64,000 bases of DNA, taken from assembly GCA_963930775.1 (NCBI GenBank), contig OZ005703.1, positions 5,580,001-5,644,000 on the forward strand. The letters run 5' to 3'. The notes under the pieces were generated by a model. The model was not told the origin of the DNA. It saw nothing but the letters and a program-made list of their open reading frames with translations, and ran no database searches. Positions 43,399 through 54,373 of the stretch are shown here, piece after piece. The stretch comes from Cliona cf. orientalis. Lineage: Eukaryota; Porifera; Demospongiae; Clionaida; Clionaidae. The position numbers and the translations under genes are program-made. The stretch's first letter is position 1. Every line of letters starts with the position of its first letter.

Positions 43399-45795
43399 CT
43401 AGATTCTCTTGATGCATCTTCCATGACCAAGATTGTTTTTGTATCTTTTTGATATGAATTTCACTGCAAGAGGCAATGTTTTTGGAACAAAAAGACAAAT
43501 TTGACACAGCAGGGAGAGGAAGAAGTAGCCCAACCACTCAACCACGTTGGCTCCAATTTCAATCTGGATCTCATCAAAGATATGTCTGAGAGGAACGGAG
43601 ATTGCCAGGACAATCACAACCAAAAATATGAATGCGTTAACTTTCTTTGTGTCCTTGTATGGGTCATTCTTAATGTGCCGAGTCTCAATAGCCAACACTA
43701 CTACCATGAATAATAGCACTCCTGAGTAGAGCAGCGTGATAGAAGACCACACTACTGATGTAACACAGTGAGTGGTAGTCTGATAATATGGTAAGCCAGT
43801 GCATGCTGGCACGTATTCTAGGTAGTTTTCTGAGTATATTGGGTCAATGCTGTTCCAAAGAATCAAAAGAAGAACTTTTCCGAAGCATATCAGAAGAGCG
43901 TAGACGACAAGGTACTTATCTTCCCAGTATTTGCTCATCTCTGTCATCTGCTTTTCATGAAATATGTGATAAATCCGTAGTAGTTTCAAAAACAGTGTTG
44001 ATAAGATAAGTTCCATTCCAATCAACGATGGCCATATTTTCAAATTACACAAGGCTGTAACTAAAACCATGTCGTCAGTAATAACAAGCATTCGATACAT
44101 AGTCATGAACAGCGGTGCAGCACAGAGGAAGTAGCACCCAATCATCATGAATATGCTTAAGAGAGGACTGATTGCTTTTACCTCTCTTTCCTTCCTCCAT
44201 AAGATAATCAAAACCAGATTTGTGGTTATTAAACCAAACAGTGTTACTTGTGCCACAAGTATGCATGCTCCAAGCCAAGGTGGGAGTAGCTGAAAAACAG
44301 TGTCAAATGTATCTGGTGGTATATCATTGTTATGGGGAGCTGCTTCTGTTAGTGTAACGTTATGACTATAGGGATTGTAAACTCCTATGAGTTGTGGCTT
44401 TCCTCTCTGAACTTGGAAAATGTTCACATGGGTGGGACTTCCCTGGTTTTCACTGAAATCGATCCGACCAGAAGCACCTTGGAATGTGACATGTTTGAGT
44501 TCACCTTTAATGATATTTGATAAAATTGACATTCTTTTCCCAAGCCTGTAGTCTTTCAAGGATAAATTTTGTGATTTAATCGACATTAGAGAATTATTAA
44601 TTGCTAGAGCAAATGCCCATACTTGATCGTACAGAGTGTTGGCATACACATTCTTCTGAAGACTATCATTTGCTGAGTTTGCAAACTCTTTTAGCCTATC
44701 TGTATAGAGCCTGTGGTACTCACTATAGTTCACTCCAGAAACCAACTCAGTGTCATTTTCAACATACAGTCTATAGTCTAGGATAAAAACTCCCTCCATT
44801 GCTGTCAGTGTTTCCTCTTTAGTACACGACGTTTCAATTGTAAGTATTCGACCAACAGTTTGTTGCTGGATTATGTAGACATATCCAGGCCAAGTAAAAT
44901 TTCTTTGATAAGCCATGCACAAAAGATAAGCTGCCTGATCATGGGTGACTGACCAATAGCTGATCCGAGCACCTATATTTCTGATAATATCAAACTTTTC
45001 CATGATTTGCATATGTGCTGCATCTACAATGGGTATGCGCGTCACTAACTCAAATTCAGGGTTGGATGAAATCCTTTTTTTAAAATCAATGGATGTACTC
45101 ATGAAGTAGAACTCTGAATCAGTATGGATGGATGTGATTCTTTGCCAATTGTAGGTGCGCATCAGTGCCAGTGCGGCTTCATTGAATGCACTGGAAGACT
45201 CTATGATGTGGAACAACCCAGAGGCTTTGCAGTCACTAGCACGATGAACTGGTGAGGTAGAGGCTGCTATATGGACGTACCCTCCAATGTTTGGATGACC
45301 GATGATGGGAGATATGGCACTTGTCATTGCAGAACAAAAAAGTCCAATGACACCCACAATACATGTTTGATTAAGATTCACGAGTTCTCTGTAGACATTA
45401 GTGATACCTTTACTGATGACATTAAATCCGCAAGCTTCTGCATCGATGTCGATAATCTTCAGTTCATGTCCGAACAAAATATCCGAGCGATTGTTGATTT
45501 GTTCAGCAGCAAGGTGGCCAGCAGGGATCAATTCAAACGCTACATCCCAAATACCTTGCCTAACAGTGCCTAACCCATTCGCACTGACTGGATATGGCTG
45601 TACATTCAGCAGATAGAGAGTGGGACAATCAGGTCCCTGACTTTCTTGAGACGGAGCATCTGGCGTAATACTTACAGATAGGTGACATGGCAGTAGCAGC
45701 ACTACTAAAGTTGGTAGTGTCCAGGACGCTAACTGATTCCACCAACTTGAACCTAATACTCCCATGCCTACAGTACAGTGACAATGAAGCTGCAT
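43399..45795 (-). CDS. class C GPCR, GABA-B-like receptor 2 of cluster
   Basis: 798 residues, one exon. Met1 at 45795 or Met11 (better context GGCATGG) could start; both precede a signal segment (WTLPTLVVLLLPCHLS). Flytrap domain about 50-480 (LLNVQPYPVSANG, FELIPAGHLAAEQINN, CSAMTSAISPIIGHPNIGG, YDQVWAFALAINNSL, FQGASGRIDF). Seven membrane helices about 495-760 with TM3 CNLKIW, third-loop KDTKKVN and TM7 CLFVPKTLPLA. Short basic C tail. It is most like the plus-strand receptor at 35573, suggesting an inverted duplication, and lies in the same orientation as the next two receptors. Coupling to Gi/o, as in animal GABA-B receptors, is possible but not shown. Confidence 0.9.
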   Translation of the reverse strand: MQLHCHCTVGMGVLGSSWWNQLASWTLPTLVVLLLPCHLSVSITPDAPSQESQGPDCPTLYLLNVQPYPVSANGLGTVRQGIWDVAFELIPAGHLAAEQINNRSDILFGHELKIIDIDAEACGFNVISKGITNVYRELVNLNQTCIVGVIGLFCSAMTSAISPIIGHPNIGGYVHIAASTSPVHRASDCKASGLFHIIESSSAFNEAALALMRTYNWQRITSIHTDSEFYFMSTSIDFKKRISSNPEFELVTRIPIVDAAHMQIMEKFDIIRNIGARISYWSVTHDQAAYLLCMAYQRNFTWPGYVYIIQQQTVGRILTIETSCTKEETLTAMEGVFILDYRLYVENDTELVSGVNYSEYHRLYTDRLKEFANSANDSLQKNVYANTLYDQVWAFALAINNSLMSIKSQNLSLKDYRLGKRMSILSNIIKGELKHVTFQGASGRIDFSENQGSPTHVNIFQVQRGKPQLIGVYNPYSHNVTLTEAAPHNNDIPPDTFDTVFQLLPPWLGACILVAQVTLFGLITTNLVLIILWRKEREVKAISPLLSIFMMIGCYFLCAAPLFMTMYRMLVITDDMVLVTALCNLKIWPSLIGMELILSTLFLKLLRIYHIFHEKQMTEMSKYWEDKYLVVYALLICFGKVLLLILWNSIDPIYSENYLEYVPACTGLPYYQTTTHCVTSVVWSSITLLYSGVLLFMVVVLAIETRHIKNDPYKDTKKVNAFIFLVVIVLAISVPLRHIFDEIQIEIGANVVEWLGYFFLSLLCQICLFVPKTLPLAVKFISKRYKNNLGHGRCIKRI

Positions 45796-45835
45796 GCCAA
45801 GTAACTAGTGATCTATTGTTGGAAGGGCCGACGAG

Positions 45836-45850
45836 TTCCTATATAAATAG
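45836..45850 (-). promoter_or_regulatory. TATA-like box of receptor 2
   Basis: Read on the minus strand, GCTATTTATATAGGAACTC lies about 45 bp before Met1. The position would give a very short leader, or favours Met11 as start. Confidence 0.45.
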
Positions 45851-45879
45851 CAACCTGTCAACTGTTAATGTTTTACCAA

Positions 45880-46160
45880 CAGTACATTGATGATTAAGCG
45901 CTTATCATGTTATGCCACCCATGGGGGACAGGTGGGGATTTATGTAATTAATTAATGTGCAAAATTTCCCATAAATATGTGTGAGGCATATTATACTATG
46001 ACCAAAATTAGATCTGACTATTATTGGATCAACAAGTTTAATTAATTAACATGCACTTAGCTAACCACTAACCTCAAGGAGGGTTTGATTTAACACTGGC
46101 TAGTAAATGTGTGCAAAAACACTCTTGTTGCTGGATGTCCCCTATAATATACTGACTTTA
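45880..46160. other. receptor 2 upstream region
   Basis: AT-rich DNA with no exon recognised. Confidence 0.35.
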
Positions 46161-46406
46161 GGCCACACAAACTTGAATGTTAGTTTCTCGTCACCTCCCG
46201 CGTCTGTTTCTACCTACAGCACCTGCCTTCATTATTGCCTTGAAACACCAGCCACATTTCTTTTTTGCTAATTATTTGGGCAGTTCCAGGAAACCACACC
46301 TTCAAAATGCCATAATATTGAATAATAAAATTTAATAATGACCGCCCGCTTGCATAGAAATATAAAAACGGGTGAACGAGATACTAATAATGTAGTTTGA
46401 TTGGCC
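46161..46406. mobile_element. PIF/Harbinger-like MITE, degenerate
   Basis: GGCCACACAAACTTGAATGT at the left and the complement of GGCCAATCAAACTACATTAT at the right, flanked by TTA on both sides. The ends resemble those of 39759-40337 (GGCCACACCAAA, TAGTTTC). Confidence 0.65.
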
Positions 46407-47010
46407 TTATAGGCTGCATGCAGCTAGTATATGTGCTTTAGGATTACATCATTGTAATTGCTAAATTTACTAGCAATACAGATAAATTAGTAGTTTCAAC
46501 CACTACCTGCATTTCAAACATGCCATCTTGTCAATAATGAATAGCATCTTTGACAAGGTGCATGTAGAGTGTATGCAGTTTCTATTATCATCAGAACTCT
46601 CATGAAATACCGTAAGTAATTCGTGCAAATATTCCAATTTGTTACTCACGGACTGGTATATTTGACCGTACCACATGACATACTAATAGTACCACAGTGT
46701 GTCCCTGGCAGGCAAGTATCCTCTCCCAGGTACTGCAGGTCAATGTAGCAGCTTCTATAATATACAAACGTATGCAACTTATATTCTGGGAAAGCACTCA
46801 TGCTGGCCAAAATCGCAAGTTATGTTCTCAAGGAACATACCCGGGACATTACAGTAGCTATAACTGGATTATGATAACTATGATGGGACAGACAACTGAG
46901 GCAACCCGCATTAGGAGCAAAGTGATCCACTCATTCTTTCTGCATGATTGCTAGTAAATGGATATCGTCCTCAACAAGATTAAATGACAAGCTTTTATAC
47001 AGCAATAAGT
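46407..47010. other. intergenic, no gene seen
   Basis: AT-rich DNA between a MITE and the 3' end of receptor 3. No exon recognised. Confidence 0.35.
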
Positions 47011-49371
47011 TTAGTACTGGTATTTGACTAGTTTCTTAGTATACCGTAAAGTGCCTTTATTCCTAGATATTGATGGAGAGTGGGTGGACCTGCACAAAAT
47101 TGTTTTCTTTATAGCCAGCGGAAGCAGTTTTGGAGAAAACAGGCACAGTTGACACAGCATGGCCACAGAAACATAGGCCAACCACTCACTTATGTGTTCT
47201 CCAATTTCTATATGCACAGCACTGAAGAGGACCCGAAGAAGTAGAGTTATTGAGAGAATAATCGTGATGAGAAAAACAAAAATGTTCACCTTTTTTGTGT
47301 CTTTAAAGTAGGCCTTTTTGATGTGGCGAGTCTGGGTAGCCATGAACAGCACAAAAACGATAAGAATTCCCGAGTATAAGTATGTAGCTAGTAGCCAAAG
47401 TGCCCGGTTTTGGCCATTGCATTCAATGCTGACTTGATAATACGGTGGGGTTGCTGAAGGAACATACTCTGGACTGATTTTAGGGTGTAAAGTGTCCAAG
47501 TAAGCCCAAAGAAATAGGAGAATTATTTTAACTGAACATATCAAAAGTAAGTACAGAAATAAGTATTTATCCGACCAGAATTTTCCCGTTTTATGAAAGG
47601 ACCGAAAGACGTGAAAAAGTCTCAGCAATCTCAATGAAAGAGTTGCAAATATCAAGTCAACTCCTATGGACAGTGACCATTGCTTTAAATTACACAAAAA
47701 AGTAAGCAGAGTGACATTGTGTATCAAAACCATTTCCTTCACTGCAAGAACAATTGAAGCTGCACACAGAAAGTAGCAACCAATCATGATTGGTATGCTC
47801 AAGATTGGACCGCTTGCCTTGATTTCGCTTTCCTTTCTCCACCAAAGAAGTAGCACTGTATTTGTGGTGATCAAGCACAAAAGTGTGAACTGAATCACTA
47901 ATATACAGCCTCCTAGCCATAGTGGAAGCAGGATGTAGACTGTCTGAAAAGTGTCCTCGGGAATGCTGTCAGGAAAATTTTTGTGAGTGATATTCTTATG
48001 AAATGGATCATATACACCGATAAGAATTTCTTCCCCGTTCTTGATTTGCTTAATATCAACAAATGAAGGAATACTTCGATTTTGATCGAACATTATTCTT
48101 CCAGTCGCACCCTGAAAGTCCACTTTACTCAGTTTTTCTTTGATGATATCAGATAGTGATTTTGTATTTCCAATTCTGTAATCATCAAAAGATAGATTCC
48201 GTGCCTTAATATCTGGAAGGGAACTATTTAGAGCAAGTGCAAAAGCCCACACTTGATCATACAATGTGTTAGCATAAATATTTTCATTCACCTTATCTGT
48301 TCTGTTCACTGCCTCTTCCCATAGTTTATCTGTATACCTCTGTTGGAATTCTTCATAGGTCCATCCAGAATAGAGTTCGACATCATTTTCAACATAGATT
48401 CTGTACTGCAGCAAGAACACTCCCTCCATTGCTTGTATCATCTGTTCACGGGTGCACGATGTTTCAGGTTTGAGTATATCACTCACAGAGCGTTCTTGAA
48501 GGATGTATACATGTCCAGGCCAAAGGTAGTTTCTTTTGAATGCTTCACAGAGGAGAAAGGAACTCTCATCAACAGTAACGAGCCAGTAGCTAATGCGGAC
48601 CTCCTGGTTGTTGATTATGTTAAAAGTATCAGTAATGCCATGATTAATAATATGAGTACTTTGCTGTGATGTCTCAATTGGAGTTCCTACAATCAGCTCA
48701 ATATCTGAAAGTGAAGCAGCACGACGCGCAAAATCATTGGATAAAGTCATGAAGTAGAAGCCCAGAGCATTGTGCATCAAACCAATTCTTCTCCAGTTAA
48801 AGGTCATCATCATCTTGATGACAGCTTCATTGAACACACTTGATGATGCAATGGTATGAAATACATCCCTAAAGATAGGATCTTGACGATGTTCAGGTGA
48901 GGTAGAAGCAGCCAACTTTACATAATCGACCCCAGCTGCAGGACGGCTGATAATGGGAGCTAGGGCATTTGTTACCATGGAGCAGTACAGTCCAATGATA
49001 CCAACGACACAAGAGCTTCTGTTATTGAGAATAGGGAACACCAGTTCCATGTGCAAATTCACAACCGCTTTAGTTATAGTACTCCTTCCACAAGACTCTG
49101 AATCAATGTCAATAACTTCTAGTTTATATCCTGGTAACAGTTCAGAGTGATTGTTTATTTGCTCTGCAGCAAGGTGGCCTGCTGGGACTAGGTCCAGGCC
49201 CCGATCCCAACCTGCATTCTCTCCATTATCTGGAAAGGGCACCACGTTTAGTAGGTACAAAGTTGAGCAGTTGGTCTGAGTTTTCTCACTGCTTGCTGTG
49301 GACCCTCCAAGGATCAGACAGAACATTACTACTGACAGGCTGAAGGTAGTCGAACTTGGCATCTTGTACAT
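47011..49371 (-). CDS. class C GPCR, GABA-B-like receptor 3 of cluster
   Basis: 786 residues, one exon. Signal peptide (TTFSLSVVMFCLILGG), then the flytrap domain about 30-470 (CSTLYLLNVVPFPDNGENAG, LVPAGHLAAEQINN, CSMVTNALAPIISRP, YDQVWAFALALNSSL, FQGATGRIMF). Seven membrane helices about 485-750 with CNLKQW at TM3, KDTKKVN in the third loop and CLFSPKLLPLA at TM7. C tail of about 30 residues, no coiled coil. It differs from receptors 1-2 in the loop after LLNV (DNGENAGWDRGLDL). Very similar by eye to receptor 4 and to the pseudogene at 41445-42134. Confidence 0.9.
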   Translation of the reverse strand: MYKMPSSTTFSLSVVMFCLILGGSTASSEKTQTNCSTLYLLNVVPFPDNGENAGWDRGLDLVPAGHLAAEQINNHSELLPGYKLEVIDIDSESCGRSTITKAVVNLHMELVFPILNNRSSCVVGIIGLYCSMVTNALAPIISRPAAGVDYVKLAASTSPEHRQDPIFRDVFHTIASSSVFNEAVIKMMMTFNWRRIGLMHNALGFYFMTLSNDFARRAASLSDIELIVGTPIETSQQSTHIINHGITDTFNIINNQEVRISYWLVTVDESSFLLCEAFKRNYLWPGHVYILQERSVSDILKPETSCTREQMIQAMEGVFLLQYRIYVENDVELYSGWTYEEFQQRYTDKLWEEAVNRTDKVNENIYANTLYDQVWAFALALNSSLPDIKARNLSFDDYRIGNTKSLSDIIKEKLSKVDFQGATGRIMFDQNRSIPSFVDIKQIKNGEEILIGVYDPFHKNITHKNFPDSIPEDTFQTVYILLPLWLGGCILVIQFTLLCLITTNTVLLLWWRKESEIKASGPILSIPIMIGCYFLCAASIVLAVKEMVLIHNVTLLTFLCNLKQWSLSIGVDLIFATLSLRLLRLFHVFRSFHKTGKFWSDKYLFLYLLLICSVKIILLFLWAYLDTLHPKISPEYVPSATPPYYQVSIECNGQNRALWLLATYLYSGILIVFVLFMATQTRHIKKAYFKDTKKVNIFVFLITIILSITLLLRVLFSAVHIEIGEHISEWLAYVSVAMLCQLCLFSPKLLPLAIKKTILCRSTHSPSISRNKGTLRYTKKLVKYQY

Positions 49372-49929
49372 GCTACAAATATGTCAGCCACTATGTCTGA
49401 ACTAAATCGTAGCTAGCTACTCAAACAACCTTTGAAGACTGGCTGACTACGCACGAACAGTTAAAGAACGTAAAGTAAGTAGTCTTGTATTTCCTGTTGG
49501 TCTTGTACTACAATTTGTAATGGCATAAACTAGTAGTGATTCAGAATAGAATAGGATTGTGGATCAAGTTACTCAAACGTGGTTCCGAGAATCACCCTAC
49601 CAACGTTACCACTGTTACAGTATTGCTGTTGGTTGTCAGCATGGGATATATCATCACAGCCACCAAGAATCCCCCCAATATCATAATAGTATTATGTTAC
49701 CACGACATGCATGTATGAATTATTGTACCATAATAATTATTAATCCGCTCTGTGTTTGTGTTTATGCAAGTATAGCTAATCATAGGATCTGTAGACTCTA
49801 TGATTACTATGTGATACATTACGGTACTATCTGATACATTACTAAAACGTTAATAACTCAACTTTAAGATTTCATACGTATCTATCAAGCCCTACATAAC
49901 ACATCCATGGAAATATTTAATCTTGTGTA
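49372..49929. other. receptor 3 upstream region
   Basis: No exon seen. It contains the likely promoter of receptor 3 but no clear TATA box. Confidence 0.35.
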
Positions 49930-50422
49930 CCAGACCACTCCCTCCCCAGCTCTGGATTTATTGCATCACTAGCGTGGGAAAGAGAGGGTCTGGCCACTGT
50001 TGCACGGTTTCCGTGGTACAGAGGAATGCATGTGGCTCACAGCAGCTTGTAGTGTGGTCACCAATGTTATTAATTACTCCAGACATAATATGTAAAAGTG
50101 GTCACTAACTACACTTTGATCTTTACTCCAGATTCTAGTTAGATGGACATATTCATATTCCTACCTGCGCCACAGAAACCATACAACGTGGCTATTCCCT
50201 GTACTTGTGATGCAATACCGTATAGCAGGAAACTTTTGACAGACGTGGATCCGCTAGGAAGGGAGCATTTTGCGGAATATTAAACTAATTGCATAGATTG
50301 GTGTAGCACACCTAAAGTTTCTTGGAGAAAACTTTCATGGGTGGCTGTAAAATTGTGAAATTAGTGAAGGTTTTTCCTTCGAGCTATACGGTACATCCGG
50401 AGCTGGGGAGGGAGTGGTCTGG
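49930..50422. mobile_element. MITE with TA flanks, CCAGACC ends
   Basis: CCAGACCACTCCCTCCCCAG at the left has an exact inverted copy at the right (AGCTGGGGAGGGAGTGGTCTGG, 22 bp) with TA on both sides. The interior has no coding signal. Confidence 0.85.
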
Positions 50423-52118
50423 TACATAAGACTGGGCAGTGGAAAACACCTGAATCAGCTTTGTAAAAGTAGCATATTCTATATAACGCTAACGCACACA
50501 CTGCCCTGGGCTACGATCCGGTGTCAATTTCTAATTTTGATGTATTTTAAAATTTAATTTCCTATTTCCAAACTTCTGTATTGTTAACCTTGTCACAAAT
50601 TCTGGACTCCTAGTATGTGCAAGGCATCCCTCCCTCCGTGGATACCTCAAGTGACTAGCACTCTCGTGGAGCTAAACAGGTGCATAGGAACGTGAGCCTG
50701 TGTGTATACAAGTTCCATCCCTATCTGTGAGGCACACCTTCGTAGACAGACTAATGCAATGGTACAAAATTAATGTGATAATCAGAGCGCGAACATGTAG
50801 TCCAATGAAAAATGGGAGGGGCTGGCGAGGGTGTATATTATAATAAAAAATTATAAGGAATGTATCAAGCCAGGCCATTTCCAGGCCACTCCCACTTTCA
50901 AATACAACTTTAGAAGCTGGAAATCAAAATTTTAGAAATAGATAGGATTTGAATTCAGAAACAGAAATCGAGAAGTGTTGACAGTCAAACATGGCGTCTT
51001 GTATGTAACTACTATTAGTAGCTAAATCAGCCACTTTGACTGTACTAAATTCAGAGCTACTCAGTAAATTAAAAGCATAGATAATCAAGACTGCGTACGC
51101 AGTGTAGCAGGTAAGGATTTCGATTGTTTCATGAAGGCCGCTGGCAGCCGCCGGATCTGCCGGACCTGTTCCTACGCCCCTGACAATGCACATGTAACAA
51201 GCCACATAGTTTTAATAGTCTCTTTTATCACAGCAGCCTGGTCACATACTGTGAAATGAGGACGTGCACTAGGGATATTGGGGGATTCTTGGTGGCTGGG
51301 ATGACGTTTGAGTAACTTGACCTCATTACATACAATCCTATTGAATCACTGCTAATAAGAGATTTTGCAAGTTATACTGAGTACAAGACAACCAGGGTTT
51401 GTGAGGCCATAATAAGTATATGTCGTGTAACTGTTCATGCACAGTCAGCCAGTTTAATAATACAAGCACAGTGTAACGGGAATGAACTTTGACCTATTAC
51501 CTGGAACCGCTACACAGGCAAGGAATTCCCTTGTAAGTGGATGCTGCTTGGGGGGGGGGGGGGGGGGGACACACACATCGATCATGCCTGACCAACCAAA
51601 ATTTGCTTCCTATACTCCTGATTGTACCGTAATCCGTTCTGTGTTTGTGTTTGTACGGGTATATACTCTACATTTGTAGAGAAAGTATGTTGCCACATTT
51701 AACATATAATATACCATCTTCCGCAGATGGTTCTTTTCTCATAGCAGGCCACATAAATTATGCACTGAGGCAGAGTTGAAAGTTACTCGAGACATGCCTA
51801 CATCATTGATTGCAACACCTTACAGCACAGTGACTGTAGACTAAGTCTGTACATTATGTACAACGTTAATGTTATAGTTACCAACTAGTCCCTCAGTCTA
51901 CCTGCATATAGCTAGTATAAGTATATACCCCACACACTGGCATGTGCAAGGGGTATAATAATTATTGGTCTATCTGTTTAAACTATCACTGCAAGTCCCT
52001 TTCATCATTGCATCGCACTGTGGCCTATATATTTAATATCATAGTCTCTTGTTATTTCCCAGACCTGCCACACAAGTTTCCACAGCACTGGATGTATAAG
52101 TTTAACTAGTCAGAAGTA
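50423..52118. other. intergenic; G tract and MITE remnant
   Basis: An uninterrupted run of about 20 G lies at 51549-51568. A one-ended copy of the TGTGACC MITE (TTTTCTCATAGCAGGCCACA) ends near 51753. No exon recognised. Confidence 0.4.
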
Positions 52119-52587
52119 CCCTCGTCCCCAGGCCACTCCCACGTTTTCAACATTGGGCTCTTCCATTTAATAGGCATACACCCCCCCCCCCCCCCCCCCC
52201 CATTGAGGAGTGATAATTACATCCTGAAGGGGCTTTTTTGGCGAGTTTCTTGAGGGTCGTTTTAGTACTTTAATTGGTTCTTATGGGCCTCTTTTGGTGA
52301 TTTTAATTAATCTTGTGGGGTATTTCTACCAAACAGCAGATTCCGGAGGGGTCAAGCAACCACTTATTAATTTCCAGAGGGTATTTCAGATAAATTTAAT
52401 TGATCCTAGGGGGTTTAACTGTCCAAATTAATTATTCTTGGGGGGGGGGGCAAAATGAATTAATTAGTTCCTGAAGGGTCATTTCACAATTTGCTCCTCA
52501 TTAGGGGGTGTTTGCTTATAAAATGGAAAAGCCCATTGAAAACGTGGGAGTCACTCTCACGTTTTCAATAGCCTTGGGACAAGGCTA
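52119..52587. mobile_element. MITE with internal G-rich repeats
   Basis: CCCAGGCCACTCCCACGTTT and the following ATTGGGCTCTTCCATTTA pair with AATGGAAAAGCCCATTGAAA and CGTGGGAGT at the right end. The interior starts with a run of about 21 C (52181-52201) and holds degenerate units of GGGG-TTTT-AATTAATT type, related to 3640-3905. Confidence 0.7.
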
Positions 52588-53298
52588 AGTCAGAAGATTG
52601 ATCATCAAGAAGAGACCATGACCTGTAGACATGACAGTGTGCATGGTGATGGTATTTCATCATACCCAGATTTGCAATTGCATAATATAATAATGTGCAT
52701 GGCCAAGAGCTAGCTATCATGCTGGCCACAGTCGCTACTGCAGCTAACTATAATAAATATTATTATAAATGGGTAATGCTATTAATACTAATTTCCCTAT
52801 AGAAAATAGTTGTATACATCAAATAGCGTGCAGTTGAGCTGAGTTCATTGTGATTGTCAAGGGAGCAATTAACCCTCGCCGCAAAGCGTAGGCGGAGGGT
52901 TACCGCACGATTTGTGATAAATGGTAAGGGTCGTCTGAGAGAAAGTACGCATTCGAGGTATACTTGGCATAATTATGGTCATGTCTGTGTTTACATGGCA
53001 CCTACTTCAGCTACATGACTGATTGCCATTCTGTGCTTCGCTGGTCAGTTGTCAATGCAGTGACAGTGTAAACAGGCAGTGGCAGAGTCTGACTGAGTGC
53101 ATAATTCATGTCACAGAGGCTTTCAGTTGGTATATAGTGACCGTCATAGCCAGGTGCCTCCTCCAAGTCTTAGATCAGAACAGTACCAGAACCCTGTTTA
53201 GGTGCAGGGTATATAGTCAATAGCACCAGTACCCTGTTCATGCAGGTGCAGGATACGTAGTTCAATACTCCTGATATTGAACATGCCGCACAGTATTA
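52588..53298. other. intergenic, small hairpin
   Basis: AACCCTCGCC and GGCGGAGGGTT form a short stem at 52871-52901. A GGTAAGGGTCGTC piece near 52925 recalls the hairpin family at 843-951. No exon recognised. Confidence 0.4.
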
Positions 53299-53861
53299 CA
53301 GTGGAACTTCTCATAACGGACCCTCCCAGGAGCGACCACCCACTATATAACGGACAGCCACTATGGAACGGATTGAATTTGCCATAGACTTAGTACATTA
53401 CGAACCTCCGAGGAGCGGACTATTGTTCGGACCCGATTGAACATCTCAGTATAATTAATTTTTACTTCTAAATTAAATAGCGGACGGCCAGGAAGCCACA
53501 CCCCTTTTCGCGGCCAGTGACGTAATCATGATAGCCTAGCCAGGCCCTTCCCCCTTTGTAGGAGGGGTGCTATCTTGAAGGTGGGTCTGGGGCAAGACTA
53601 ATGCATCAATGCATGATACAATTCAAGTGTATACACAGTACTTAAATTGAAGTAGACTCAAATCCAGCTCATATCCTGCTTTCCTATTGATTCTTTCTCC
53701 AGTCACCTCTGCAAACTCTAACTAGCTATATAGCTAGCTATCATAATGTGTAGACTATATTATATTATTATGTAAATTGTCTCCGCTTCTGTAAAGGGAC
53801 AACCTCCATATAAAGGACAAAAGGCCTGCTCCCAATGTGTCCGTTATTCAGAAGTTCTACT
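53299..53861. mobile_element. pogo/Tigger-type MITE
   Basis: CAGTGGAACTTCTCATAACG at the left and the complement of CAGTAGAACTTCTGAATAAC at the right, flanked by TA. Such CAGT-GAAC ends and TA target are typical of the pogo branch of Tc1/mariner. The interior (AACGGACAGCCAC, GCGGACGGCC) repeats parts of the end. No transposase. Confidence 0.8.
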
Positions 53862-54029
53862 GTATACACAGCCCGGTGAGCCATGCTATATCCATGCATG
53901 TAGCAGTGAGGGTTCTGCACTACTAGTACTATGCATTCATTAATGATGTAATTGCTACTAGCAATAATTATTATTATAATTACAATTACTGTCCAACCTG
54001 CCAGTTTGTGAATAACAAAATAGTGTGTC

Positions 54030-54165
54030 TGCACGTACTACTTGTCCCAAGATGCATGCCGATGATTGTATGCATGGTATTCCATGACAATTTGTAATAC
54101 TGTGCATGACATTGTAGAGTGCATGTAGCTGCTGTAATCTGTCATGGAACAAGTAGTACGTGCAA
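54030..54165. repeat. small foldback
   Basis: GCACGTACTACTTGTCCC and GAACAAGTAGTACGTGC are inverted copies about 100 bp apart, flanked by diverged copies of GCCAGTTTGTGAAT. Confidence 0.7.
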
Positions 54166-54373
54166 ATATGCCAGTTTGCTATTCATGAACTGGCATGTTT
54201 GAATTAGTATACCTGTTACTGGATTAAGCATGAGAATTATGATGAGATAGGTAGCTAGTGCAAGTGCGTAACTGACGCAACCCACGTTATAGATTAATGA
54301 TCCACTTATTTTTTCTGTGTCATGATTATTAGCAAATCAATAGCAAGATTACAGCTCTAGTAATACCTAAGTA

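Noticed and set aside
52871-52901. Terminator-like hairpin
   Set aside because: A stem of this size without a T tract in a eukaryotic genome has no such role; no gene ends there.
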